The position numbers and the translations under genes were made by a program. A stretch of DNA of 64,000 nucleotides from Putridiphycobacter roseus (GTDB lineage: Bacteria; Bacteroidota; Bacteroidia; Flavobacteriales_D; Crocinitomicaceae). Below, piece by piece: positions 1-9,763 of the stretch. The notes below the pieces were generated by a model. The model was not told the origin of the DNA and ran no database searches. It saw only the letters and a list, made by a program, of their open reading frames with translations. The stretch spans positions 682,001-746,000 of the forward strand of contig NZ_QKSB01000001.1 in NCBI RefSeq assembly GCF_003234935.1, in the 5' to 3' direction. Each line of letters starts with the position of its first letter. Position 1 is the stretch's first letter.

Positions 1-2840
1 TACAAATTTATAATGATGATTTTGCGGTAACTGGTGGTGATTTTTGGCTAAAAAAACCAACGGGATACTTTTTAAATTACAATAAAAGAAGTCAAGGTTT
101 GAGTGTGGATTATAATTACCTTTCTGCAAACATTAAAAACAGTCCAAAAATATCCCATAAAATAGGCGGTGCATTTTCTAGGGGTAAATTTGCCAGAAAC
201 ATCCTACAAGGCATAGAAGGAAACCAAGGACCTTACAAATTATCGGGTGTAGAAAACGAACAAAACATCATTGTCCTAGCTGGAACAGAAGCAGTTTATA
301 TAGATGGAAAACTTCTAGAAAGAGGGCAAGAATTTGACTATACCATTGACTACAATACTGCCGAAATTATATTTACTGCCAATCAATTTATCACCAAAGA
401 CAAAAGAATTATTGTTGAATTTCAATATTCTGACTTAAACTACGCTAGGAGCCTAGGCGTCTACAATGGAAAAGTAGAAGGGGAGAAATATACCATTTGG
501 GGCAATTTTTACAATGAACAAGACGCAAAAAACCAACCCATACAGCAAAGTTTAAGTTTTGAACAGAAAACCAATCTATCGTTTGCAGGAGACGACCTTA
601 ACAACGCTTTGATATCTAGTATAATCCCAACTGAATACAGCGAAAACACCATCCATTACTTTTTAAAAGACAGTCTTGGTATTGACTCCGTTTTAGTTTT
701 TACCAACAATGTGGACAGTGCAAAATACCGTGCAAACTTCAAACTGCTAGGCGAAAACAAAGGGAACTATATTATAGATAAATATACTGCAAATGGCAAA
801 ATTTATAAATGGGTTTTTCCTACAGGAGGAATCCCACAAGGCACCTACGAACCAGTAATATTGCTTATTGCGCCGCAAAAAAAGCAGATGGCCTCGGTGG
901 GCGCCAGCTATCAATTCAATCCAAACGTAAGCACCACCTTTGAGTTAGCATACTCTAGGACAGATAAAAATACTTTTTCCGAACTGGATGCAGGAGATGA
1001 CAAAGGATATGCACTAAAATGGGGGGTAGGGCAACAAAAACAAATTAAAGACAAAGGAATCACCCTCTATTCCAATTTAGACCTCGAAATCAACGACCGA
1101 AATTTCAACCCTATTCAATGGTTCAGGTCGGCTGAATTTGATAGAGACTGGAATTTAAGTAACCAAGCCTACACCGGAAATCAATACATTTCAAAAGTCC
1201 AAATTGGAATTCAAAAAAATAAAGTATTAAAAATCAGCTACCAAATTAATCAGCTCACCTGGGGAGAAGCTTATCAAGGTTTAAAAAATGATGTAGATTT
1301 AAACCTTTTTAAAAACGGCTACACTTTAAATTTTAAAGGAAATTACTTAACCGCAAACGGGGATTTAAACAGCAAGTTTTTTCGTCACCAAGCCGAGGTA
1401 TCCAAGACCTGGAAAAAAATAAAAATTGGGTATGTAGATATTTACGAAAAAAACATCATTAGCATAAGCGATAGTCTTTTGCCTAGCGCCTATCAATTTT
1501 ATGACGCAAAAGCATATATTTCTACTGGAGACTCTACTAAAAATTACCATCAAATTTATTATCAACTAAGAACCGATTGGCTTTCAGATACAAATCAATT
1601 AACACCAAGTGCAAACGCAGAAAACTATGGCATTAGTAGTCAATTTAATAAAAACAAGTATTACCAATTGAAGGTTAACTTAAACTACAGACGACTAAAG
1701 GTTTTGGATGAAAACTTATTTGACCAGCCACCTGAAAATACAATGCTAGGAAGAGTGGAACAGAATTTGTTTTTCCTAAAAGGCGTATTTTCTAGTCGTA
1801 CATTTTACGAAGTAAACTCTGGACTAGAACTGAAAAGAGACTATGTTTATGTCCAAGTAAATAATGGGCAAGGTGTTTACACCTGGATTGATTACAACGA
1901 AGATGGCATAAAAGACATAGGAGAATTTGAAATTGCACAATTTTCAGACCAAGCGGAATACATCAGAATTTCAATATCTTCAACAGAATTTGTAAGAACT
2001 TACGGGAATCAGTTTAATCAGACTTTTTTCCTTAAGCCTGAAAAAATATGGCGCCAATCTAAGGGGATTAAAGGTTTTCTTGGCCTATTTAGCAATCAAA
2101 CTAACTACAAAATAAACAGAAAAACAACCAACAACGACCAACTGCTTGCTATCAATCCTTTTTTAACTGACATTCCGGACAGCAGTTTAATCAATGTACA
2201 ATCGAACTTAAGAAATACTTTATTTTTTAATCGGCTTAATCCCAAATTTGGCCTAGAATATACCATTACAGCAACCAAAAGCAAAGTGCTTTTAACAAGC
2301 GGATTCGACTTTAACCAAAAATTTGACCATGAAAACAGATTACGCTGGAACATTTCCAAAGCATTCAACCTAAATTTAAAACATCTATCTGGTTTTAAAA
2401 AATCGGCTTCAGACTACGCTGAAAACAGGAATTACTTCTACCAAACGCAACTCGGAGAACTAACTATTTCATACCAACCTAATACTAAATTTCGGTATGC
2501 GATATTGGGTGAATTTTCCATTAAAAAAAATGAATCCGATTTAAATGAGATTGCTAAAAGCTTAAAAATTGGCAATGAAATTAGATTTAACCAAGTAAAG
2601 AAAGGTAGTTTTTCCGCAAATTTCAACTTGCAACTATTGGCATATAATGCAGCAGAAAACACACCAATTGCATTTGAATTATTAGCTGCCCTTAAACCAG
2701 GTGTAAACTTACTTTGGGGACTCAACTACCAAAGAAAAATAGCCGAAAATCTACAGCTAAATTTCAATTATTCTGGTAGAAAATCTGAAAATGTAGCTTT
2801 TATTCATTCAGGCGGCATGGAATTAAGAGCTTTCTTTTAA
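1..2840 (+). CDS. Large outer-membrane beta-barrel-like surface protein, 5' end outside the window
   Basis: The reading frame is open from nucleotide 3, so the gene starts before the window; at least 945 residues are visible. There are long runs of alternating polar and hydrophobic/aromatic residues typical of outer-membrane strands, and the protein ends in ELRAFF, the aromatic C-terminus expected of a barrel assembled by the BAM complex. Near residue 630 of the visible part an acidic loop (DYNEDGIKDIGEFE) resembles a calcium-binding turn common in very large Bacteroidota surface proteins. A TTG at 99 could be taken as a start, but upstream in-frame codons continue the same kind of sequence, so it is internal. 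No enzyme motif is recognised. The next gene follows after 75 bp in the same direction. Outer-membrane location is likely; the function is unknown. Confidence 0.6.
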   Translation, partial: QIYNDDFAVTGGDFWLKKPTGYFLNYNKRSQGLSVDYNYLSANIKNSPKISHKIGGAFSRGKFARNILQGIEGNQGPYKLSGVENEQNIIVLAGTEAVYIDGKLLERGQEFDYTIDYNTAEIIFTANQFITKDKRIIVEFQYSDLNYARSLGVYNGKVEGEKYTIWGNFYNEQDAKNQPIQQSLSFEQKTNLSFAGDDLNNALISSIIPTEYSENTIHYFLKDSLGIDSVLVFTNNVDSAKYRANFKLLGENKGNYIIDKYTANGKIYKWVFPTGGIPQGTYEPVILLIAPQKKQMASVGASYQFNPNVSTTFELAYSRTDKNTFSELDAGDDKGYALKWGVGQQKQIKDKGITLYSNLDLEINDRNFNPIQWFRSAEFDRDWNLSNQAYTGNQYISKVQIGIQKNKVLKISYQINQLTWGEAYQGLKNDVDLNLFKNGYTLNFKGNYLTANGDLNSKFFRHQAEVSKTWKKIKIGYVDIYEKNIISISDSLLPSAYQFYDAKAYISTGDSTKNYHQIYYQLRTDWLSDTNQLTPSANAENYGISSQFNKNKYYQLKVNLNYRRLKVLDENLFDQPPENTMLGRVEQNLFFLKGVFSSRTFYEVNSGLELKRDYVYVQVNNGQGVYTWIDYNEDGIKDIGEFEIAQFSDQAEYIRISISSTEFVRTYGNQFNQTFFLKPEKIWRQSKGIKGFLGLFSNQTNYKINRKTTNNDQLLAINPFLTDIPDSSLINVQSNLRNTLFFNRLNPKFGLEYTITATKSKVLLTSGFDFNQKFDHENRLRWNISKAFNLNLKHLSGFKKSASDYAENRNYFYQTQLGELTISYQPNTKFRYAILGEFSIKKNESDLNEIAKSLKIGNEIRFNQVKKGSFSANFNLQLLAYNAAENTPIAFELLAALKPGVNLLWGLNYQRKIAENLQLNFNYSGRKSENVAFIHSGGMELRAFF

Positions 2841-2915
2841 AATGTCAGTCATTATTTGATTCCTAATTCATAGATTTTTTGTAGATTTATCTGTTCGTTT
2901 GTTAACTATTATTAT

Positions 2916-5900
2916 ATGAAGAAGACCTTTTACATTTTATCCATTGTATTTTTAATTACTTCCTGTGGAGACAAAAAAGACAAGAAAAACCATCAGGAAC
3001 AGGATAAAACTGAAATTTCAAAAACCGTCTTAAGCTTTGAAAAAGTCGCTAGTGATCATTCAGGGATTAAATTCAGCAACACCATTGCAGAAAACGACAC
3101 CTTTAATTTTTTCAACTTTGAATACATGTATAATGGCGGAGGTGTAGCTGTAGGTGACATCAATAACGACGGATTAGCCGATATTTATTTCACTGGAAAT
3201 GAGGTTTCCGACAAGCTATACCTAAACAAAGGTAATATGCAATTTGAAGACATTACCTCTACAGCAATAGGAAACTCAGCTGTTGACGGCTGGCATACTG
3301 GCGTAAACATGGTAGATGTAAATGCAGATGGCTGGCTAGACATCTATGTATGTAGATCGGGCCTAAATAATAACCCAGATAAGCTCAGCAACTTACTATA
3401 CATTAACAACCAAGATAACACCTTTACTGAAAAAGCAGAAGAATTAGGGGTAGACATTAAAAGAATGTCAACGCAGGCAGCGTTTTTCGATTTTGATAAT
3501 GATGGTGATTTAGACTTATATGTAATGAACCATCCAAATCAAGCGGCAGATGACTCTAAAGAAACTGTGGCCACCATCAACCAATTAATTAAAGCTGGAA
3601 GTCCGGACTCAGATGTTTTACTCGAAAACGTGGATGGACATTTTATAGACATCACTAAACAAGCTGGCGTATCAAATCATTCTTATGGTCTTGGAATTGC
3701 AGTAGCGGATTTTAATGCGGATGGTTTTGACGACCTATACATATCCAATGATTATATGGCTCCTGATTATTTTTATGTAAATAATGGAGACGGTACTTTT
3801 ACAGACCAGAGTTTAACAAAATTAAAACACATGTCTAATTACTCTATGGGGAATGATGCTTCAGATTTCAACAATGATGGACTAATGGACATTTTATCTT
3901 TAGACATGGCCAGTGAAGATCATGTGAGGTCTAAAAAAAACATGAGCGGTATGAGTACAGAAAAATTCTGGGGCGTAGTTTCTGTTGGGTTCCATTATCA
4001 ATTCATGTTTAATGCTTTACAGTTAAACAATGGAAACGGTACTTTTTCTGACATAGCACAACTAGCTGGCGTTTCTAAAACAGATTGGAGTTGGGCACCA
4101 TTATTTATTGATTTTGATAATGACGGACTAAAAGACTTATTTATTTCAAACGGTTACAAAAGAGACTCAAGAGACAATGATTACAACCGATCTAACAGTC
4201 GAAAGAATCCGGACTTAAGTGTAACTGAAAAATTAGACTTAATGCCTGCCACAAAAATTCAAAACTACATTTACCATAACAACGGCAAGCTGCATTTTGA
4301 TAAAAAGATGAAAGAATGGGGCGTTAATTTCCCTGTCAATACAAACGGGACAGCCTTTGGAGATTTTGACAATGATGGAGATGTTGATTTGGTTTTAAAC
4401 AACATGGAAGAACAGTCTTTTATTCTAGAAAACAAATTAAATTCAAACAATCACTATATCCGTATTCAACTGAACAATAAGAACGGAAACAGAAATTGTT
4501 TAGGAGCAAAAGTAACCCTAAAAACCAAAGCAGGAATTCAATTTCAGGAGCTAAGAACTACCAGAGGTTATATTTCTTCTGTTGAAAACGTATTACATTT
4601 TGGATTAGGTGCAGCAGAAGATATAGAATTTGTAGAGATAATATGGCCTGATCAGCAAATCACAAAATTGACCAATGTAAAAGCGAATCAAAAACTTGTT
4701 GTCCACTATGAAAGCAGTAAATTCACAAAAGAAAAATACACAGAGACTAACCAACCTTTATTCGAAAATATTACTGCTGAAAAACCACTAATTATCCATC
4801 AAGAAAAATTTGTAGATGACTTTATTCAAGAAGTTTTATTACCAAATAAAATGTCTCAATTAGGACCTTTTATTTCTAAAGGAGATGCAAACGGAGACGG
4901 CTTAGAGGATTTCTACTTATCTGGTTCTAGATTTTTTGCAGGCAAATTATACATTCAAAGTCCCGACGGAGACTTTAATTTAAAAAAGGGTCCTTGGGAA
5001 AAACAAAAAGACCGTGAAGAAATGGAATCTTTATTCATTGATGTTGATTTAGATGGCGATCAAGATTTATATGTAGTGAGTGGCGGTAATGAATTTGATT
5101 TCAACTCCCCTTCCCTATTTGACCAATTATATATCAATGATGGCCAAGGTAATTTCACCAATGAAACTAACGATCGTTTACCAGAAATGATAACATCAGG
5201 CCAAAGTATAGCGCAAGTAGATTTAGACAATGATGGAGATTTAGATTTATTTCTTGGCGGAAGACAAACACCAGGGTACTACCCTTTCGCGCCTAGGAGT
5301 TATCTATTATTAAATGATAAAGGCGTTTTTAAAGACATCACAGCAAACTCTCAAGACATAATGGGACCTGGTTTGATTACCGACGCCTTATTTGATGACT
5401 TTGACCAAGACGGTGATCCAGATTTAATTTGTGTCGGCGAATGGATGCCTATTTCATTTTACGAAAATAAAGAAGGCGTATTTACGAATGTTACTGCTCA
5501 AAAAGGAACAGAAAAAGAAGTTGGATGGTGGTATTCCATAGAAAAAGGAGATTTTAACGAGGATGGTAAAATGGATTACATTGCTGGAAATTTAGGATGG
5601 AATAATAAATTTCATCCTAGTAAAGAATACCCATTAGAAATATATTGTCATGACTTTGATAAATCGGGTACTTATGATATTGTACTAGGTAAATACCAAA
5701 ACAATGTGTGTTACCCTGTAAGAGGAAAACAATGTAGTACAGACCAAATGCCTTTTATTTCAAAAAAGTTTCCGAAGTATGCGGACTTTGCAGAAGCAGA
5801 TATAGAAAAGCTATATGGTGCAGAAAATTTAAAAGAAGCATTGCATTATTCTGCCACCACGTTTTCTTCGGTTATATTATTACAAACCGCAAACCAGTTT

Positions 5901-6227
5901 AAAGTAATGGATTTACCCGTAGAGATCCAATTCTCACCAATAAATAAATTTTTAGTCCTTGATTTGAACAACGACAAGCATTTAGATATCCTTGCGGCAG
6001 GTAATAATTATGCCGCAGAAGTGGAGACAATACGTTATGATGCCGGGAGAGGGAATGTTTTATTAGGGGATGGAAAAGGGCAATTTGAAAGCCTTAACCC
6101 AAGACAATCTGGCCTGTTTATTGGTACAGATTGTAAAGATTTAACCCAAATTAAAGTAGGAAACAAAGAGGTAATCATCAGTGCATCTAATAATTACCTC
6201 CTTGAATGGTTTAGCTTTTTAAAATAA
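2916..6227 (+). CDS. FG-GAP/VCBS repeat lipoprotein with ASPIC/UnbV domain
   Basis: The 1103-residue protein starts with a lipoprotein signal (MKKTFYILSIVFLITSC, lipid Cys17), so it is probably anchored in the outer membrane. Many calcium-type loops (DINNDGLAD, DFDNDGDLD, DVDLDGDQD and similar) recur about every 50-70 residues along the whole length, which is the signature of FG-GAP/VCBS beta-propeller blades. Around residues 511-600 lies an ASPIC/UnbV domain (NHYIRIQLNN ... GYISSVENVLHFGLG ... IWPDQ). A second set of propeller repeats follows. Proteins of this layout are abundant in Bacteroidota and usually lie near outer-membrane receptors; their ligand is generally unknown. The preceding gene is also an outer-membrane barrel, so a surface complex is possible but unproven. 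Confidence 0.85.
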   Translation: MKKTFYILSIVFLITSCGDKKDKKNHQEQDKTEISKTVLSFEKVASDHSGIKFSNTIAENDTFNFFNFEYMYNGGGVAVGDINNDGLADIYFTGNEVSDKLYLNKGNMQFEDITSTAIGNSAVDGWHTGVNMVDVNADGWLDIYVCRSGLNNNPDKLSNLLYINNQDNTFTEKAEELGVDIKRMSTQAAFFDFDNDGDLDLYVMNHPNQAADDSKETVATINQLIKAGSPDSDVLLENVDGHFIDITKQAGVSNHSYGLGIAVADFNADGFDDLYISNDYMAPDYFYVNNGDGTFTDQSLTKLKHMSNYSMGNDASDFNNDGLMDILSLDMASEDHVRSKKNMSGMSTEKFWGVVSVGFHYQFMFNALQLNNGNGTFSDIAQLAGVSKTDWSWAPLFIDFDNDGLKDLFISNGYKRDSRDNDYNRSNSRKNPDLSVTEKLDLMPATKIQNYIYHNNGKLHFDKKMKEWGVNFPVNTNGTAFGDFDNDGDVDLVLNNMEEQSFILENKLNSNNHYIRIQLNNKNGNRNCLGAKVTLKTKAGIQFQELRTTRGYISSVENVLHFGLGAAEDIEFVEIIWPDQQITKLTNVKANQKLVVHYESSKFTKEKYTETNQPLFENITAEKPLIIHQEKFVDDFIQEVLLPNKMSQLGPFISKGDANGDGLEDFYLSGSRFFAGKLYIQSPDGDFNLKKGPWEKQKDREEMESLFIDVDLDGDQDLYVVSGGNEFDFNSPSLFDQLYINDGQGNFTNETNDRLPEMITSGQSIAQVDLDNDGDLDLFLGGRQTPGYYPFAPRSYLLLNDKGVFKDITANSQDIMGPGLITDALFDDFDQDGDPDLICVGEWMPISFYENKEGVFTNVTAQKGTEKEVGWWYSIEKGDFNEDGKMDYIAGNLGWNNKFHPSKEYPLEIYCHDFDKSGTYDIVLGKYQNNVCYPVRGKQCSTDQMPFISKKFPKYADFAEADIEKLYGAENLKEALHYSATTFSSVILLQTANQFKVMDLPVEIQFSPINKFLVLDLNNDKHLDILAAGNNYAAEVETIRYDAGRGNVLLGDGKGQFESLNPRQSGLFIGTDCKDLTQIKVGNKEVIISASNNYLLEWFSFLK

Positions 6228-6228
6228 T

Positions 6229-6259
6229 TTGCTTCCTTAAAAAATATTTCCTACTTTTG
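6229..6259 (+). promoter_or_regulatory. Bacteroidota-type promoter for the fibronectin-III T9SS gene
   Basis: TTG at 6229-6231 and TACTTTTG at 6252-6259 are separated by 20 bp and match the Bacteroidota consensus (TTTG, 17-23 bp, TAnnTTTG). The start codon at 6287 lies 27 bp downstream. A matching strong terminator ends the gene, so it is probably a single-gene transcript. Confidence 0.7.
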
Positions 6260-6286
6260 ACACATACTATTTATAAAAAATTAATT

Positions 6287-9200
6287 ATGAAGAAAATTTA
6301 CTTTATTTTCAGCATGGTGTTTTTTGGTTCAATAACCGCATTCGCTCAAGGGGAAACTTGTGCAACTGCAGTTAGTGTTACTTCAGGACTCCATTCTGCT
6401 GACGGACCATCATCAGGTGGTGGTAACTCTAATGTTTGTTTCAACGGCGGTACAGATGCCGATTGGTACAAATTTACTCCTGTTTGTGATGGAGATTTAT
6501 CTATTGACAACGGATTACCGCAAAATCCAAGTGCAGGAATACGTTTATCAGTTTATTCTGGTGATTGTGCAACAGGTTTAACTTGTGAATACACAAGTCC
6601 TGGTTCTGTAATTTATGCAGCTAACACAACATTATCTGTAGTAGGTGGAACAACCTATTACATTGAATGGGATGATAGTTGGATAAACAATAGTGCTCCG
6701 TTTGATTGGACTATGGACTATCAAGTTTCTGGTGGTGTAACTGGTGTTGCTAGTAACACGCAAACCAATGGTGCAATTCTTTCATGGTCTCCAAATGGAA
6801 CGGAAGCAGCATGGGATATTCAATACGGACCTTCTGGATTCAATTTAGGATCAGGGACTACGTTTACTGAAGATTCTATTGGTGGACCGTATACGATACT
6901 TGGTGGTTTACTACCAAATACGACTTATGATTTCTATATTGCTATTGCAGGAACAGGATGTTTCGTAGGACCAATTACTTTTACAACACAACCATTGTGT
7001 CCAGCGCCTACTAACTTAACAACTAGCCCAACGAGTTCTTCAGCTATTTTGGACTGGGATTTAGGCGCAACGGAAAATGCATGGGACTTACAATACGGAC
7101 CAATTGGTACGCCACTTAATGATATAGGAATGCTTTACAATGGGTCTCCTTCATCATCTGCGTTCAATGCATTAAATTTAGCTTCTTGTCAAGATTACCA
7201 TTGGTATGTAAGAGCTGTTTGTACAAACTTCACACCTACGTTATATTCTGCATGGGTTGGACCAGTTGAATTTTCAACGGATTGTGTTTGTCCAGAACCA
7301 AGTAACTTAAGTGCTGCTCCAGGTGTAACTGCTTTTGACTATAATTTAAGTTGGACTGCTGGTGGAACTGAAACTGCATGGGATGTACAATACGGACCAC
7401 AAGGTTTTTTAATTAATTCAGCACAAGCCTTACCTATTGTATCTGCACCTACAAATAATCCATTTTTATTAACCGGGTTATCACCAGGTACGGATTATGA
7501 TTATTATGTACGAGCTGCATGTGGTTCTACACCAGATTCATTATCTGACTGGGTTGGACCTTACGCTTTCACAACGGATATATTCTGTCCTACTCCAACT
7601 GGTTTAGGTGTAAGTAATATAACTATTAATTCTGCTGATATAAGCTGGAACATTGATGGTTCTACTACAGAATGGACATTAGAATGGGGTGCTCCAGGAT
7701 TTACATTAGGTACTGGAACAAATAATACTTTATTATCTAATAATGCTATTTTAACTGGACTATCTGTTGCAACGGAATATTGCTACTATGTTAAAGCTAA
7801 TTGTGGTGCTACTCCAGATTTGACATCTGCATGGGCTGGACCTTATTGCTTTACTACTTTAGCTTCATGTCCTTCACCTTCTAACTTAAGTGTTGCTAAT
7901 GTTTCATTTACGTCTGCAACTTTAGATTGGCAACCAGGTGCTTCTGAAACATCATGGGATGTTGAATGGGGTACTGCTGGATTTACAATTGGTTCTGGAT
8001 CTGGATCTGCTACTGTTTCAGGTAATTCTGATTACTATGCAACTGGCTTAACTGTTTCAGCTCCTTACGAATTTTATGTAAGAGCTAATTGTGGTGCTCC
8101 AGATGGTTCATCTGTTTGGGTAGGACCTTTTGAATTCACTACTACATTAACAAATGATTTACCTTGTGATGCAATTGAATTGTTAGTTGATGGTAACGTA
8201 AATGTTCATACTAATTTAGGTGCGACTTCTACTGAAAGTGCAGTTTCTCCACCTTGGGCTTATGCTTACGGTGATAACTGGTATGGTTCAGCAACTGCTT
8301 ATCCTATGCAAAACACAGTTTGGTTTAAATTTAAAGCTCCTGCTTCAGGAAAAGTTGAGATTTCTACAGTAAACAGTGTAACACAAGCATTTAATACATC
8401 AACAGAAATCGCTTTATATACCGTTGGATTATGTTCAAACTTTGCTACTTATAACAATTTAGGTGCAAACACTTGGTCTACTAACACATATAGACCAGCA
8501 ACTAAGGGTTCTAAAATATTATCTTGTGATTTAAATCCTGGTCAATATTACTATGTAATGCTTGATAACTTTTCTAACACTTCTGGAACAATTGGTTCAG
8601 GTCCTGGTGGATTTGGAATCTCTGTAACAGATATTCCTACGCCAAGTGCAGGAACTGCAACACCAATTTCTATTTGTGGTAATGGTGAAGCATTTGATTT
8701 GTTTGATGCAATTGATGGTTATACTTCTACTTCAGGTACATGGTACAATCCAAGTGCATTGAATGCAGGTTTCCAAGTAAATGGTAGTAACAGTGTAGTT
8801 TCATTACCAGCAGGATCATCAGTTTATCCTTTTGATTATGTTATTGCTACATCATGTGGATCTGATACTATTTCAACAACGATCACTACTTCATTTGCTC
8901 CAGAAGCAGGTATGGATGGTGCATTTACTACTTGTAATACAGATGACGTTGTGTTAATTAACCACTTAAATGGTCAAGCTCAAATGGGTGGTACTTGGAG
9001 TGATGTTAATGACCAAGTAAATGTATCTAATGGTATCTTCCATGCATACGGAAAACAATACGGTTCTTATAACTTCTACTATATTGTTTCTGGTGACGGT
9101 TCTTGTCCAGCAGATACTGCAGTAGTAACTGTTACTTTAACTGACAACTGTTTAGGATTAGATGATAACGCTTCTGTTAATAACTTAGAAGTTTATCCAA

Positions 9201-9418
9201 ATCCAGTAAATGATGTTTTAACTATTAACAACTTAGTAGTTGAAGGAAATGCTGTTATTAACGTATTTGATGCGCAAGGTAAACTTGTTATCTCATCTAA
9301 CGTTTCTAACAACAATGGTAATAAAACAATCGATATGTCTGCTTTAGATGCAGGTGTATATGTTGTTGAATTGACTTCAGAAATGAATAACCAAAAAGTA
9401 AGAGTTGTTAAAAACTAA
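6287..9418 (+). CDS. Secreted T9SS type A protein with five fibronectin-III-like repeats
   Basis: A secreted or surface-attached protein of 1043 residues. The ATG at 6287 is chosen over an in-frame TTG at 6257, because it starts directly with a signal peptide (MKKIYFIFSMVFFGSITAFAQ) and the TTG lies inside the promoter element. After an N-terminal pre-peptidase-like beta domain (about 25-140) come five repeats of about 95 residues (starting near 147, 238, 335, 433 and 527), each with a WxxxGxExxWDxxYG core and a GLxPxTxYxxYVRAxCG strand, typical of Bacteroidota fibronectin-III modules. A second pre-peptidase-like domain (about 625-760) follows. The C-terminus (LEVYPNPVNDVLTI ... LDAGVYVVEL ... 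QKVRVVKN) is a type A T9SS sorting domain. The layout suggests an adhesin or matrix-binding protein; no catalytic motif is seen. Confidence 0.85.
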   Translation: MKKIYFIFSMVFFGSITAFAQGETCATAVSVTSGLHSADGPSSGGGNSNVCFNGGTDADWYKFTPVCDGDLSIDNGLPQNPSAGIRLSVYSGDCATGLTCEYTSPGSVIYAANTTLSVVGGTTYYIEWDDSWINNSAPFDWTMDYQVSGGVTGVASNTQTNGAILSWSPNGTEAAWDIQYGPSGFNLGSGTTFTEDSIGGPYTILGGLLPNTTYDFYIAIAGTGCFVGPITFTTQPLCPAPTNLTTSPTSSSAILDWDLGATENAWDLQYGPIGTPLNDIGMLYNGSPSSSAFNALNLASCQDYHWYVRAVCTNFTPTLYSAWVGPVEFSTDCVCPEPSNLSAAPGVTAFDYNLSWTAGGTETAWDVQYGPQGFLINSAQALPIVSAPTNNPFLLTGLSPGTDYDYYVRAACGSTPDSLSDWVGPYAFTTDIFCPTPTGLGVSNITINSADISWNIDGSTTEWTLEWGAPGFTLGTGTNNTLLSNNAILTGLSVATEYCYYVKANCGATPDLTSAWAGPYCFTTLASCPSPSNLSVANVSFTSATLDWQPGASETSWDVEWGTAGFTIGSGSGSATVSGNSDYYATGLTVSAPYEFYVRANCGAPDGSSVWVGPFEFTTTLTNDLPCDAIELLVDGNVNVHTNLGATSTESAVSPPWAYAYGDNWYGSATAYPMQNTVWFKFKAPASGKVEISTVNSVTQAFNTSTEIALYTVGLCSNFATYNNLGANTWSTNTYRPATKGSKILSCDLNPGQYYYVMLDNFSNTSGTIGSGPGGFGISVTDIPTPSAGTATPISICGNGEAFDLFDAIDGYTSTSGTWYNPSALNAGFQVNGSNSVVSLPAGSSVYPFDYVIATSCGSDTISTTITTSFAPEAGMDGAFTTCNTDDVVLINHLNGQAQMGGTWSDVNDQVNVSNGIFHAYGKQYGSYNFYYIVSGDGSCPADTAVVTVTLTDNCLGLDDNASVNNLEVYPNPVNDVLTINNLVVEGNAVINVFDAQGKLVISSNVSNNNGNKTIDMSALDAGVYVVELTSEMNNQKVRVVKN

Positions 9419-9441
9419 TAACAATTACTAATACAAATATT

Positions 9442-9473
9442 AAAGGCTGTTTCAATTGAAACAGCCTTTTTTT
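9442..9473 (+). terminator. Strong intrinsic terminator
   Basis: A perfect 12-bp stem (AAAGGCTGTTTC / GAAACAGCCTTT) with an AATT loop is followed by a T run to 9473. It lies 23 bp after the stop of the fibronectin-III gene. Confidence 0.92.
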
Positions 9474-9763
9474 ATGTCCAATAAATTAATCCTCATACTC
9501 TATTGCCATACAGCAAAAATAGGATTGTGGGCATGGCCTGAAATATCTACAAAGCAAAAAAAATGCAGTACAGTAGGAGTTCGCCTTCCGCCAGTACATC
9601 ATTAAAACCTGCAATGGTTGATAAATAACATTTAATTTACAGCTTAAATAGACACGTATACTATAGGAAAGCCATTACTTGATTAAAAATACAGCATACA
9701 TTCCCCAAACAAAGACAGGACTATGCTGAACAAAAAAAGCTAAAAGAAAAAAGTGATAGAGAA
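9474..9763. other. Intergenic region without recognisable gene
   Basis: About 290 bp between the terminator of the fibronectin-III gene and the 3' end of the convergent saccharopine dehydrogenase-like gene. Both strands were read: no credible ORF, tRNA, repeat or clear terminator for the minus-strand gene was found. Confidence 0.6.

Noticed and set aside
99..101. TTG as the start of the first gene
   Set aside because: The frame is open to the window edge with similar sequence and there is no signal peptide after this TTG.
6257..6286. TTG start for the fibronectin-III protein
   Set aside because: It lies in the -7 promoter element and adds ten residues before a standard signal peptide.
9474..9763. 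Possible small RNA or gene remnant
   Set aside because: No promoter element, structured terminator or coding pattern could be supported on either strand.
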